Assembly (NCBI RefSeq): GCF_004341385.1
Contig: NZ_SLXE01000027.1
Location: 1 to 34,967, forward strand
Direction: 5' to 3'
Origin: Uruburuella suis
GTDB taxonomy: Bacteria; Pseudomonadota; Gammaproteobacteria; Burkholderiales; Neisseriaceae
Length of the DNA stretch: 34,967 nt
Part shown: in pieces, positions 9,210-17,352 of the stretch
Layout of the letters: every line of letters starts with the position of its first letter
Numbering within the stretch: position 1 is the stretch's first letter
Position numbers and translations under genes: made by a program
Notes under the pieces: model-generated
What the model saw: the letters and a program-made list of their open reading frames with translations, nothing else
The model's database searches: none
Told to the model about the DNA's origin: nothing

Positions 9210-10004
9210 ATGTATTTTAATTTGATGATTATCGGTGATGAAATTTTGCACGGCAATCGCGCCGACAAGCATTTTGCCTTTTTCAAATCGCTGCTGGCGC
9301 AATATGGCTTGCAGCTTGGCCAAGTGCAATATCTGCCCGACGAGCGCGCTTTGTTGGTCAAGCAATTGCAGCGCAGCTTTTCAGACGGCCTGCCCACTTT
9401 CGTTACCGGCGGCATCGGTGCCACGCCCGACGACCACACCCGCCAAGCCGCGGCCGAAGCGCTGGCGCTGCCCTTGCAGCTACACCCTGAGGGCATCGCC
9501 AATATCGAAGCCGTGTCGCACCGGCGCGGCGATGCGCTGGATTCCGACGCCCACCGCCAGCGCTTGCGCATGGCCGAATTTCCGGCCGGTGCCAACTTGA
9601 TTCCCAACAGCTATAACGGCATTGCCGGCTTTGCCATACACGAACATTATTTCCTGCCCGGCTTTCCGGTGATGGCCCACCCAATGGCAGAATGGGTGCT
9701 CAACACGCATTATGCCGCCCGCTTTCACCAAACACCGCGCGCCCAGCGCGCCATTTGGTTGTTTGATTTGCCCGAATCGCATATCGCGCCGATTATGGAA
9801 GCCATCGAAACGCGTTACCCCGGCATACGCAGCTACAGCCTGCCCAGCGAAGGCGGCCTGCAAGATGATGGCCGCATCAGCCTTTCCCGCGTAGAATTCG
9901 GTTTGAAAGCCGAAGGCAGCGCCTGCACACAGATTGATTCGGCCTGGCAGGAAGTGCAGCAGCAATTGCAGGCCATCGGCGGACGGCTGGTACTGATGAA
10001 ATAA
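9210..10004 (+). CDS. CinA N-terminal-type molybdopterin-binding-like protein
   Basis: 264 aa from the ATG at 9210 (MYFNLMIIGDEILHG); an in-frame ATG at 9195 would add five residues. Family members usually begin just before the first beta strand, and GGA at 9197 could serve as ribosome binding site, so 9210 is preferred. The N-terminal half has the MoaB/MogA/CinA fold signature: IIGDEILHG and VTGGIGATPDDHTRQAAAEAL. PGFPVMAHPM follows in the middle. Only the competence/damage-inducible CinA N-terminal domain is present, with no C-terminal nicotinamide-nucleotide amidase domain. The biochemical role of such stand-alone proteins is uncertain. A DUS is encoded in frame at about 9379 (SDGL). Confidence 0.85.
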   Translation: MYFNLMIIGDEILHGNRADKHFAFFKSLLAQYGLQLGQVQYLPDERALLVKQLQRSFSDGLPTFVTGGIGATPDDHTRQAAAEALALPLQLHPEGIANIEAVSHRRGDALDSDAHRQRLRMAEFPAGANLIPNSYNGIAGFAIHEHYFLPGFPVMAHPMAEWVLNTHYAARFHQTPRAQRAIWLFDLPESHIAPIMEAIETRYPGIRSYSLPSEGGLQDDGRISLSRVEFGLKAEGSACTQIDSAWQEVQQQLQAIGGRLVLMK

Positions 10005-10051
10005 AGTCGGTTTAAGTTTAAATAGATAAACTATTAAAAAACCAACAAGCC

Positions 10052-10083
10052 AAAGGCTGTCTGAAAACTTTCAGACGGCCTGA
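10052..10083 (+). terminator. DUS inverted-pair terminator after the CinA-like gene
   Basis: AAAGGCTGTCTGAAA (one mismatch to DUS) pairs with TTTCAGACGGCCT about 50 bp after the stop codon. Confidence 0.7.
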
Positions 10084-10305
10084 GACCTTAGTAAATACCG
10101 TTTAGCTTTCAAAAATCTTTCCAGCTCTCCATTCCGGCGCAGAGCCACTGCCATCCGAAATAACGGATTTAAACATTTTTCATCAAGGTGGAGGCGCTTT
10201 ACAAAGATCTCGGGCCTTTTCATACGATGCTGCAATGGTTTGTTTTAGCTGTAATGTTTGCTTTAATGCTGTCCCGATCCCAATCAATAAAACAAAGCAA
10301 CTACG
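10084..10305. other. Intergenic segment without a recognisable gene
   Basis: About 220 bp of ordinary composition. A plus-strand frame (10188-10520) opens here but crosses a terminator and runs antisense into ccoP, so it is not called. Remnants of a decayed gene are possible because an orphan plus-strand terminator follows, but no family is recognised. Confidence 0.4.
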
Positions 10306-10306
10306 C

Positions 10307-10337
10307 GAAAGCCACCCCGAATCAGGGTGGCTTTTTT
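10307..10337 (+). terminator. Intrinsic terminator (GCCACCC hairpin plus T6)
   Basis: GCCACCC and GGGTGGC pair across a 7-nt loop and are followed by TTTTTT on the plus strand. On the minus strand the same hairpin is followed by only TTT, so it may weakly stop ccoNOQP transcription about 50 bp after ccoP. It differs from the DUS hairpins typical of this window. Confidence 0.75.
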
Positions 10338-10386
10338 GATGTTGCTTATATGCTGCTCAGTTTATGGGCTTGCACGGCTTATGCCG

Positions 10387-11406
10387 TTATTGGCCGGCAG
10401 ATGCAGCCGAAGCAGCAGAAGGAGCTGAAGCTTCAACCGATGCAGCAGGCGCAGGCGCGGCGGCAGCCGGTGCTGCTTGGCCGTCTTTGTGCGACAAGCC
10501 CCAAACATAAGCGGTCATGATGTGCAATTTGTCTTTATCGAGGAAGTTATCCCACGCCGGCATTTGGTTGTGGCGGCCGTTGGTAATGGTTTCGATAATG
10601 GCTTTTTGCGTGCCGCCCCACAACCAAACGTCATCGGTCAGATTCGGCCCCAAGCCCAACACGCCTTGGCCTTTGTCGCCGTGGCAGGTAAAGCAGTTGG
10701 CCGGCGGGCCGTGGAAGATGGCATTGCCGCGGGCGGCACGCTCTTCATCATATTGGCCGGCAGGTTTGGAGAAAGACATCACATAGTTGGCCACATCTTT
10801 CACACGCTCTTCACCCAATGCAGGCCCCCACGGTGCCATGATGGCAATGCGGCCTTTGGCGATGGTTTCGTGAATCTGCTCAGGTGAGCCGCCCCACAGC
10901 CAATCGCCGTCGGTCAGGTTCGGGAAACCTTTAGAGCCTTTCGCATCAGAGCCGTGGCACTGAATGCAATAGGTGTCGAACATGTTTTTACCGATGCGTT
11001 GGGCTTGCGGATCTTTGGCCACTTCTTCAATCGGCATGTTGGCAAATTTGGCATAAATTTTGCCATATTGCTCATTGGCTTTTTGCACTTCTTTTTCATA
11101 CTGATTGTGACTGGTCCAATTCAGATAGCCCTTGTAGTCGCCCAAGCCGGGGTATAAAAACAAATAGGCGGCGCTGAAAACCATGGTCAGCACAAAGAGG
11201 TAAAACCACCAGCGCGGCAGCGGGTTGTTGTATTCCTCGATGCCGTCCCATGAATGGCCCATGGTTTTGACATCTTCACCCTTGGGCGGCATTTTGGTTT
11301 TGTTTTGCGACAGCAGCAGCCAAGCCAAACCGACGAAGCTGAGCACAACAATGGCGGCAATGTATATATTCCAGAAATTACTGGTAAATTGGGAAGTGGT
11401 ATTCAT
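10387..11406 (-). CDS. ccoP: cbb3 cytochrome c oxidase subunit III (di-heme cytochrome c)
   Basis: 339 aa. CcoP feeds electrons from periplasmic cytochromes to the CcoN active site of the high-affinity oxidase. Membrane segments lie near residues 10-32 and 62-82. Two c-type heme sites follow: CIQCH (about 143-147) and CFTCH (about 237-241). The tail after about residue 305 is Ala/Pro/Ser-rich. The third heme domain found in the longer gonococcal CcoP is absent. The start overlaps the ccoQ stop by one base (TAATG). It is the last gene of ccoNOQP. Confidence 0.96.
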   Translation of the reverse strand: MNTTSQFTSNFWNIYIAAIVVLSFVGLAWLLLSQNKTKMPPKGEDVKTMGHSWDGIEEYNNPLPRWWFYLFVLTMVFSAAYLFLYPGLGDYKGYLNWTSHNQYEKEVQKANEQYGKIYAKFANMPIEEVAKDPQAQRIGKNMFDTYCIQCHGSDAKGSKGFPNLTDGDWLWGGSPEQIHETIAKGRIAIMAPWGPALGEERVKDVANYVMSFSKPAGQYDEERAARGNAIFHGPPANCFTCHGDKGQGVLGLGPNLTDDVWLWGGTQKAIIETITNGRHNQMPAWDNFLDKDKLHIMTAYVWGLSHKDGQAAPAAAAPAPAASVEASAPSAASAASAGQ

Positions 11407-11603
11407 TATTTTGCTCCGTTATCACGGGTATCACGGGGTAGCCGGGCAGACTCGTCTGACGGTGTGTCGTTGTCGTCCATGATGCTGTTGGCCGCATCAC
11501 GGTAGTTTTGCTTGTTGCGCCGATTAAGCACGATATACAAAACCAGAATAAAGCTAACAAATACCCACACAGTAAAGAGCGAGCGCACCCAGTTGATATC
11601 CAT
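11406..11603 (-). CDS. ccoQ: cbb3 oxidase small subunit CcoQ
   Basis: 65 aa. One membrane helix (about 8-27, FTVWVFVSFILVLYIVL) is followed by a basic patch NRRNKQ and a polar acidic tail. Size and position between ccoO and ccoP fit CcoQ, which stabilises the assembled oxidase. The stop codon overlaps the ccoP start, implying translational coupling. Confidence 0.9.
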   Translation of the reverse strand: MDINWVRSLFTVWVFVSFILVLYIVLNRRNKQNYRDAANSIMDDNDTPSDESARLPRDTRDNGAK

Positions 11604-11607
11604 GATG

Positions 11608-12219
11608 TTACCTTACGTTTTTCAATGCCAAGCCCAAACCTTGCAGATAGGCAATCACCGCATCGAGCTCTGATTTATTGGCCAAATCTTGCGGCGCTTT
11701 TTCGATTTCCTCGTCGCTATACGGGGTGCCGACCATGCGCAATGCTTTCATATGGCGCACGGTAGCCTCTGCATTCACGGCGTTGCGTGCCAACCACGGG
11801 AATGAAGGCATATTGGATTCAGGCACAACATCGCGCGGGTTCAGCAAGTGGATGCGATGCCATTCGTCTGAATAGCGGCCGCCCACACGAGCCAAATCCG
11901 GGCCGGTGCGTTTGGAGCCCCATTGAAACGGACGGTCATACACCGATTCGCCGCCCACCGAATAGTGGCCGTAGCGCTCGGTTTCCGCACGGAACGGGCG
12001 AATCATTTGCGAGTGGCAGTTATAGCAGCCTTCGCGCACATAAATGTCGCGACCGGCCACTTGCAAGGCGTTGTAAGGTTTCACACCGGGAGCAGGTTCG
12101 GTAACCGATTTGGTGAAAAACAGCGGCACCACTTCAATCAGCAGGCCGACGCTGATCACCAAAAAGGTAAACACAATCAAAAACCCGACTTTTTCTTCAG
12201 CTAGTTGTTGTAATTTCAT
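11608..12219 (-). CDS. ccoO: cbb3 oxidase subunit II (mono-heme cytochrome c)
   Basis: 203 aa. An N-terminal membrane anchor (about 12-35) precedes a periplasmic domain with one heme c site, CYNCH (about 65-69), in the conserved context EGCYNCHSQMIRPF. The segment GPDLARVGGRYSDEWH is typical of CcoO. It lies 24 bp downstream of ccoN and 4 bp upstream of ccoQ. Confidence 0.96.
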   Translation of the reverse strand: MKLQQLAEEKVGFLIVFTFLVISVGLLIEVVPLFFTKSVTEPAPGVKPYNALQVAGRDIYVREGCYNCHSQMIRPFRAETERYGHYSVGGESVYDRPFQWGSKRTGPDLARVGGRYSDEWHRIHLLNPRDVVPESNMPSFPWLARNAVNAEATVRHMKALRMVGTPYSDEEIEKAPQDLANKSELDAVIAYLQGLGLALKNVR

Positions 12220-12243
12220 CTTGGTAGCCTATCTTTCTTTTAT

Positions 12244-13680
12244 TTAGTGGTGTTGCGTCTGCGAAATAACCGGAATCTCCGCATCCACAGCTTTGCCACC
12301 GGACACAGTGCGGTAGACGTTATAAGCCATCAGGATCATACCGGTCAGATACAGCACACCGCCCGCAAAACGAATCATGTAGAAAGGCATGCTTTGTTTT
12401 ACCGATTCAACGAAAGAGTAAGTCAGCGTACCGTCATCGTTAAGCGCGCCCCACATCAAGCCCTGCATCACGCCTGAAATCCACATAGAAGAAATGTAGA
12501 GCACCACACCGATGGTAGCAATCCAGAAATGCGCCTCAATCAGCTTGGTGCTGTACATTTCTTTTTTGCCCCACAAACGCGGAATCAGATAATAGATAGA
12601 ACCGATGGTGATGAAGCCTACCCAGCCCAAAGCGCCGGAGTGTACGTGGCCGACAGTCCAGTCGGTGTAGTGGCTCAGCGCATTCACCGATTTAATCGAC
12701 ATCATCGGACCTTCAAAGGTCGACATACCGTAGAACGACAGCGACACCACCAGGAATTTCAAAATCGGATCGGTGCGCAGTTTGTGCCATGCGCCGGAAA
12801 GGGTCATAATACCGTTGATCATACCGCCCCAAGAAGGTGCAAACAGAATCAGCGACAACACCATACCCAAAGATTGCGTCCAGTCGGGCAAAGCGGTGTA
12901 GTGCAGATGGTGCGGACCCGCCCACATATAGGTGAAAATCAGCGCCCAGAAGTGCACCACCGACAGACGGTAAGAATACACCGGACGACCGGCTTGCTTG
13001 GGTACGAAGTAATACATCATACCAAGGAAGGCCGCAGTCAGGAAAAAGCCCACGGCATTGTGGCCGTACCACCATTGCACCATGGCATCAATCGCACCCG
13101 AATAAATCGGGTAGGATTTCATCATGCCTGACGGAATGCTGAGGTTGTTGACGATGTGCAGCAGGGCAACGGCCAGAATAAAGGCACCGTAAAACCAGTT
13201 GGCCACATAAATATGCTTGATTTTGCGGGTGGCAATGGTGCCGAAAAACACAACCGCGTAAATCACCCACACCACGGCAATCAGAATATCGATCGGCCAT
13301 TCCAGCTCGGCGTATTCTTTACCTTGGGTGTAGCCCAGCGGCAAAGTAATCGCCGCCAGCACAATCACCAGCTGCCAACCCCAAAAAGTGATGGCTGGCA
13401 GGATATTGCCGCCGAAAAGGCGCACGTTACAGGTGCGCTGCACCACATAATACGAGGTGGCAAACAAGCCGCAGCCGCCAAATGCGAAAATCACCGCATT
13501 GGTGTGCAAGGGGCGCAGGCGGCCGAAGTGAAACCACGGGCCGATATTCGACAAATCAAGGGACGGGGCAAACAATTGGGCGGCGATAATCACGCCGACC
13601 AGCATACCCACAATACCCCAAACTACAGTCATGATGGCGAATTGACGCACCACCTTGTAGTTATAAGTTTGCGTTTCCAT
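12244..13680 (-). CDS. ccoN: cbb3 cytochrome c oxidase catalytic subunit I
   Basis: 478 aa from the ATG at 13678-13680, preceded by GGAG with 7 nt spacing. An upstream in-frame extension (to 13704) would start at TTG and is less likely. It is the heme-copper subunit that reduces oxygen and pumps protons. About 12 membrane helices are visible. Conserved segments include GPWFHFGRLRPLHTNAVIFAFG, WWYGHNAVGFFLTAAFLGMMYY with the CuB-ligand region, GPHHLHYTALPDWTQ, and the helix containing DWTVGHVHSGALGW. A candidate FNR-activated promoter lies about 230 bp upstream. Confidence 0.96.
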   Translation of the reverse strand: METQTYNYKVVRQFAIMTVVWGIVGMLVGVIIAAQLFAPSLDLSNIGPWFHFGRLRPLHTNAVIFAFGGCGLFATSYYVVQRTCNVRLFGGNILPAITFWGWQLVIVLAAITLPLGYTQGKEYAELEWPIDILIAVVWVIYAVVFFGTIATRKIKHIYVANWFYGAFILAVALLHIVNNLSIPSGMMKSYPIYSGAIDAMVQWWYGHNAVGFFLTAAFLGMMYYFVPKQAGRPVYSYRLSVVHFWALIFTYMWAGPHHLHYTALPDWTQSLGMVLSLILFAPSWGGMINGIMTLSGAWHKLRTDPILKFLVVSLSFYGMSTFEGPMMSIKSVNALSHYTDWTVGHVHSGALGWVGFITIGSIYYLIPRLWGKKEMYSTKLIEAHFWIATIGVVLYISSMWISGVMQGLMWGALNDDGTLTYSFVESVKQSMPFYMIRFAGGVLYLTGMILMAYNVYRTVSGGKAVDAEIPVISQTQHH

Positions 13681-13907
13681 GAGGGTCTCCATTAAACATG
13701 GCAATTAACACCTATCGGTTTCGCTCCGGCTTTTAAAACATACCAAAGATATACCCGATTTTTCTTAATTTAACATCGCAAAGCAGCCAAACAGCCGCAA
13801 GCAGAAGCTTAACTGCGGCATTCTAAATCAAAACCAACGCCGCACCAAGCCAATTCGGTATAAACCTGTAATTTTTACGCTGTCTTGGCGTTGCCTTTGG
13901 TCAGATT

Positions 13908-13954
13908 TTGTAAGACTATAGACTCCCTACATTCGGTTTCTTGACTCAAATCAA
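13908..13954 (-). promoter_or_regulatory. Candidate FNR-activated promoter of ccoNOQP
   Basis: TTGACTCAAATCAA (13941-13954) matches the FNR consensus TTGAT-N4-ATCAA at 9 of 10 positions. On the minus strand a TATAGT -10 element lies at 13915-13920, putting the start of transcription near 13908 and the FNR dyad about 40 bp upstream. That is class II activator geometry. The predicted leader to ccoN is about 228 nt. The site also lies 46 bp upstream of the divergent M61 peptidase gene. Confidence 0.7.
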
Positions 13955-13999
13955 AGAGCCATAAAACTCCAAACAAAACTTAACAAATAAGGCTGAAAG

Positions 14000-15766
14000 A
14001 TGCTTCGATACAACATTATGGCGCACACTTCGGCACACCAATGGCAGATTTGCCTGAGCCTGACGCAAGCCGATAACCTTCCTTTACACTTAAGCCTGCC
14101 CAACTGGGTGCCCGGCAGCTATTTGATTCGCGATTTTTCCCGCCACATCATCCAAATTGAAGCCGCATGTAATGGTGTGCGCACCCAAATCAGCCAAACC
14201 GGCAAAAACCACTGGCAAACCGAAGCGCGTGCCGGCCAGTGGCAGATTTGCTACACCGTTTACGCCTACGACCTTTCCGTGCGCGGCGCCTACCTCAGCA
14301 ACGAGCGCGGCTTTTTTGATGGCGCCTGCCTGTTTTTAAGCGTGCAAGGGCGCGAGCACGAGCCGCACCAAGCAGTATTCGAACAGCTGCCCGAAAGCTG
14401 GCAAACCGCCACCACCCTGCCCCGCCTTGACACACACACCTTTCAGACGGCCTCTTATGCCGAATTAATCGACCACCCGGTTGAGCTCGGCCACATTGAG
14501 GTTTTGAGTTTTGAAGCCGGCGGCATTGCCCACCGCATTGCCCTGAGCGGCATTTATGCCGATTTCGATCGGGAACGTTTGATTGGCGACATCCAAAAAA
14601 TCTGCCGCACCGAGCTGGCCATGTTTCCCACCCCTGCCCCATTTAAAGAATATTTGTTTTTACTGCATCTGGGCGACAAAATCTACGGCGGCCTCGAACA
14701 CATCAGCAGCACCGCGCTTTTGGCCGACAGAAACAGCCTGCCCGCTTACGGCATGAATGAAGCCGGCGACGACTACACCCAGCTGCTCGGCCTGTTCAGC
14801 CACGAATATTTCCACGCATGGAATGTCAAATCAATCAAGCCGGCCGCTTTTGTGCCCTACTGCCTCGATAGCGAAAGCTACACCGAGCAATTGTGGGCAT
14901 TTGAAGGCATCACCTCTTATTATGACGACTTATTCTTGGTGCAAAGCGGTGTCATTAGCACCGAAGCCTATTTAAAGCTGCTGGCCAAAGCCCTCACCCG
15001 CGTACAGCAAAATCCAGGCCGTCTGAAACAAACTCTGGCCGAATCGAGCTTCACCGCTTGGCACAAATTCTACAAACAAGATGAAAACAGCCCCAATGCC
15101 ATCGTGAGCTATTACCAAAAAGGCGCATTGGCCGCCTTGTGCCTCGACTTGCTCATCCGCCAAAAAAGCGGCGGCGCCCACAGCCTGGCCGGCGTGATGC
15201 AGCAACATTACCGCGACTGGCTCGCCAGCGGCCGCGGCATTGCCGAACAACAATGGCAGGCGCGCTGCCAAGCCATCACCGGCCTGGATTTGCACGATTT
15301 CTTTCAGACGGCCTTATATTCCACCGATGATTTACCGCTTGAAGCCTGCCTGCAAACGGCCGGCATCGAGCTGCGCTGGCAAGCCTTGCCGCGCAGCCAC
15401 GGCGGCGGCCTAGTAGAAACGTTTGCCGAACAAACGCCCGCCACCGACTTGGGCGCGCGCTACAAGCAAAACGGCAGCGGCATCACCCTCACCCATGTGC
15501 TCAACGGCAGCAGCGCCGAGCAGGCCGGCTTATGCCCGCAAGACCACATCATCGCCCTCAATGGTTTTGCCTGCACCGATTTCGACAAACAATGGGCCGC
15601 ATTCAAAGCCGGTGAAAATATCGCGCTGCATTATTTCCGCCACGGCGTGTTGCGGCAAACCGAGCTAACCGTGCAAAACGCCGCCGCCGACACCGCCCTA
15701 TTGCGCATTGCCGACCGAGATTTGCTGCAACAATGGCTGACGCCCAACGGCGAAGCCGGCCATTAA
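14000..15766 (+). CDS. M61-family (glycyl aminopeptidase-like) metallopeptidase with PDZ domain
   Basis: 588 aa. The N-terminal beta domain contains LSLPNWVPGSYLIRDFSRHI, the hallmark of M61 peptidases. The zinc site HEYFH is at residues 268-272, and the third ligand is probably Glu302 in WAFEGITSYYDD. A PDZ-like domain lies near residues 480-560 (GITLTHVLNGSSAEQAGL, DHIIALNG). Related enzymes remove N-terminal residues, notably glycine, from peptides. No signal peptide is seen, so it is likely cytoplasmic. AAGG precedes the ATG at 7 nt. Three DUS cores are translated in frame (FQTA at about 14440 and 15301, GRLK at about 15018). Confidence 0.92.
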   Translation: MLRYNIMAHTSAHQWQICLSLTQADNLPLHLSLPNWVPGSYLIRDFSRHIIQIEAACNGVRTQISQTGKNHWQTEARAGQWQICYTVYAYDLSVRGAYLSNERGFFDGACLFLSVQGREHEPHQAVFEQLPESWQTATTLPRLDTHTFQTASYAELIDHPVELGHIEVLSFEAGGIAHRIALSGIYADFDRERLIGDIQKICRTELAMFPTPAPFKEYLFLLHLGDKIYGGLEHISSTALLADRNSLPAYGMNEAGDDYTQLLGLFSHEYFHAWNVKSIKPAAFVPYCLDSESYTEQLWAFEGITSYYDDLFLVQSGVISTEAYLKLLAKALTRVQQNPGRLKQTLAESSFTAWHKFYKQDENSPNAIVSYYQKGALAALCLDLLIRQKSGGAHSLAGVMQQHYRDWLASGRGIAEQQWQARCQAITGLDLHDFFQTALYSTDDLPLEACLQTAGIELRWQALPRSHGGGLVETFAEQTPATDLGARYKQNGSGITLTHVLNGSSAEQAGLCPQDHIIALNGFACTDFDKQWAAFKAGENIALHYFRHGVLRQTELTVQNAAADTALLRIADRDLLQQWLTPNGEAGH

Positions 15767-15848
15767 AACCGACGCTGCGGTTACAAGCCGGCGTGTAAAT
15801 ACGATTGGCTTTGTCGAAACAAAGCGTCATCGCACGCATGGCACACCC

Positions 15849-15878
15849 ATGCCGTCTGAAAAAAGTTTCAGACGGCAT
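15849..15878 (+). terminator. DUS inverted-pair terminator (AT dialect) after the M61 gene
   Basis: ATGCCGTCTGAAA pairs with TTTCAGACGGCAT across AAAG. Unlike most copies here it uses the ATGCCGTCTGAA form. Confidence 0.7.
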
Positions 15879-15880
15879 CG

Positions 15881-16009
15881 CTTTATTTTTTTGCATTAAA
15901 GGCGGACAACGCAGCAAGCTTATTTTTGGGATGGTAAACCTGCGCAAAAATAACGGGTTTAAGTTTGAAAAAAACCGTCTGAAAGCAATGTTTCAGACGG
16001 CCTGATTCA
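15881..16009. repeat. Duplicated intergenic block, uninterrupted copy
   Basis: It starts CTTTATTTTTTTGCATT, passes AAGGCGGACAACGCAGCAAG and GGGTTTAAGTTTGA, and ends in a DUS pair and CCTGATTCA. The same block recurs at 16104-16336 with about 105 bp inserted after AAATA. This copy is therefore the empty-site version. Confidence 0.85.
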
Positions 16010-16013
16010 GTAG

Positions 16014-16102
16014 GCGTAGGTCGGATTCTCGAATCCGACGCTTGTTCGCAGAACAAGTTTTTCGGAGCTGGGAAAATGTCGGATACGGGTATCCGACCTA
16101 CA
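16014..16102. repeat. Palindromic repeat, family B (copy 1)
   Basis: Two adjacent dyads: GTAGGTCGGATT with AATCCGAC, then GTCGGAT with ATCCGACCTAC, around a CTTGTTCGCAGAACAAG hairpin. The element at 22855-22946 has the same layout and most of the same bases. No coding potential is seen. Confidence 0.8.
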
Positions 16103-16103
16103 A

Positions 16104-16336
16104 CTTTATTTTTTTGCATTCAAGGCGGACAACGCAGCAAGCTTATTTTTGGGATGGGCAGGCTGCGCATAAATAATACCAATCCAAAAAAATAACCTAA
16201 CTTCGTTGTCTCGCCTTGCCGTACTATCTGTACTGTCTGCGGCTCGCCGCCTTGTTAGCTTACTTTTTTGAATTGGTATAAGGGTTTAAGTTTGACAAAG
16301 GCCGTCTGAAAGCAATGTTTCAGACGGCCTGATTCA
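16104..16336. repeat. Duplicated intergenic block, copy interrupted by a Correia-like element
   Basis: 16104-16175 and 16281-16336 match 15881-15952 and 15954-16009 with few changes. The bases between belong to the inserted element. The two copies flank family-B repeat 1. Confidence 0.85.
16176..16280. mobile_element. Correia-like miniature element (about 105 bp) with non-canonical termini
   Basis: Terminal inverted repeats ATACCAATCCAAAAAA and TTTTTTGAATTGGTAT bound a core containing CTCGCCTTGCCGTACTAT, TGTACTGTCTGCGGCT and CGCCGCCTTG. From memory, this core matches the Correia repeat enclosed element of Neisseria, whose termini are TATAGTGGATTA instead. Length fits the short Correia class. 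Comparison with the empty copy at 15881-16009 defines the insertion to within 1-2 bp; a TA target duplication is compatible. Confidence 0.75.
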
Positions 16337-16344
16337 ATATTCGC

Positions 16345-16378
16345 AAAAAAGCAAAAAGCAGCCGGGCCGGCTGCTTTG
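16345..16378 (-). terminator. Intrinsic terminator of metNIQ
   Basis: On the minus strand AGCAGCCGG pairs with CCGGCTGCT and is followed by TTTTGCTTTTTT, 10 bp after the metQ stop codon. Confidence 0.85.
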
Positions 16379-16387
16379 GTTGTGTGC

Positions 16388-17305
16388 TTATTTGGCGGCA
16401 GATGCCGTGGCAGCGGCTTCGGAAGCAGCGCCGGCAACGGCTTGCTCACCCCATGCCGCCGGATATTTGTAGCCGGCAAAGCGTTGGTGGGCATAGGTTT
16501 TGAAGGCTTCCGAATTATAAGCCTCGGTCACATCTTTGAGCCATTGGCTGCCTTGGTCTGCGGTTTTCACGGCCGACCAGTTCACATAGGCAAAGCTCGG
16601 CTCTTGAAACAGCGCTTCAGTAAGCTTCATGCCGCTGCTCATGGCGTAGTTGCCGTTTACAATGGCAAAATCCACATCGGCACGGCTGCGCGGCAATTGT
16701 GCGGCTTCCAGCTCGACGATTTTGATGTTTTTCGGGTTTTCGGCGATGTCCGCTTTAGAAGCGGTGAGCGGATTGATGTTGTCTTTGAGCTTGATCCAGC
16801 CCAATTCATTCATCATCACCAAGGCGCGGGCAAAGTTTGAAGGATCATTCGGCGCCGACACGCTCACGCCCTCTTTCACTTCATCCAGCGATTTGAGTTT
16901 GCCAGGATAGAGGCCCAGCGGCGCGGTGGGCACTTGAAAGGCTTCGGTGATGTCGAGCTTGTGTTCTTTTTTGAAATCGTCCAGATACGGTTTGTGTTGG
17001 AACACATTCAAATCCAGCTCGCCTTCAGCCAGCGCCAGATTCGGGCGCACATAATCGGTAAACTCAACCAGCTTCACGGTGTAGCCTTTTTTGGCCAGCG
17101 CCGGCTGGATTTGGTCTTTCACCATATCGCCGAAATCGCCCACGGTGGTGCCGATCACGATTTCTTTTTTCTCGGCACTGGTGGCAGCAGAGGCATCGGA
17201 AGCGGCAGCAGGCGCAGCAGCTTCTTTTTGGCCGCCGCAAGCGGCCAGCACCAAGGCCAGCATGCCGGCGGAAACGGTTTTCAATACAGCATTGGTTTGC
17301 ATCAT
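16388..17305 (-). CDS. metQ: Methionine ABC transporter substrate-binding lipoprotein
   Basis: 305 aa from the ATG at 17303-17305, with AAGGAG 5 nt upstream; the ATG one codon later is equally possible. The signal peptide ends in a lipobox (LVLAAC), implying a lipidated periplasmic protein. IVIGTTVGDFGDMVKDQIQP, YVRPNLALAEGELDLNVFQH and VSAPNDPSNFARALVMM are typical of NlpA/MetQ proteins. Ala-rich linkers follow the lipid Cys and close the C-terminus. It delivers methionine to MetNI. An 82-bp gap containing a DUS hairpin separates it from metI, unlike the tight metN-metI junction. Confidence 0.95.
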   Translation of the reverse strand: MMQTNAVLKTVSAGMLALVLAACGGQKEAAAPAAASDASAATSAEKKEIVIGTTVGDFGDMVKDQIQPALAKKGYTVKLVEFTDYVRPNLALAEGELDLNVFQHKPYLDDFKKEHKLDITEAFQVPTAPLGLYPGKLKSLDEVKEGVSVSAPNDPSNFARALVMMNELGWIKLKDNINPLTASKADIAENPKNIKIVELEAAQLPRSRADVDFAIVNGNYAMSSGMKLTEALFQEPSFAYVNWSAVKTADQGSQWLKDVTEAYNSEAFKTYAHQRFAGYKYPAAWGEQAVAGAASEAAATASAAK

Positions 17306-17352
17306 CACAACTCCTTGTTAAAAATCAAGAAAAATCCGGTTTATTTTATACA

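Noticed and set aside
10188..10520. Plus-strand frame of 110 codons before ccoP
   Set aside because: It crosses an intrinsic terminator and runs antisense into the ccoP tail; no family is recognised.
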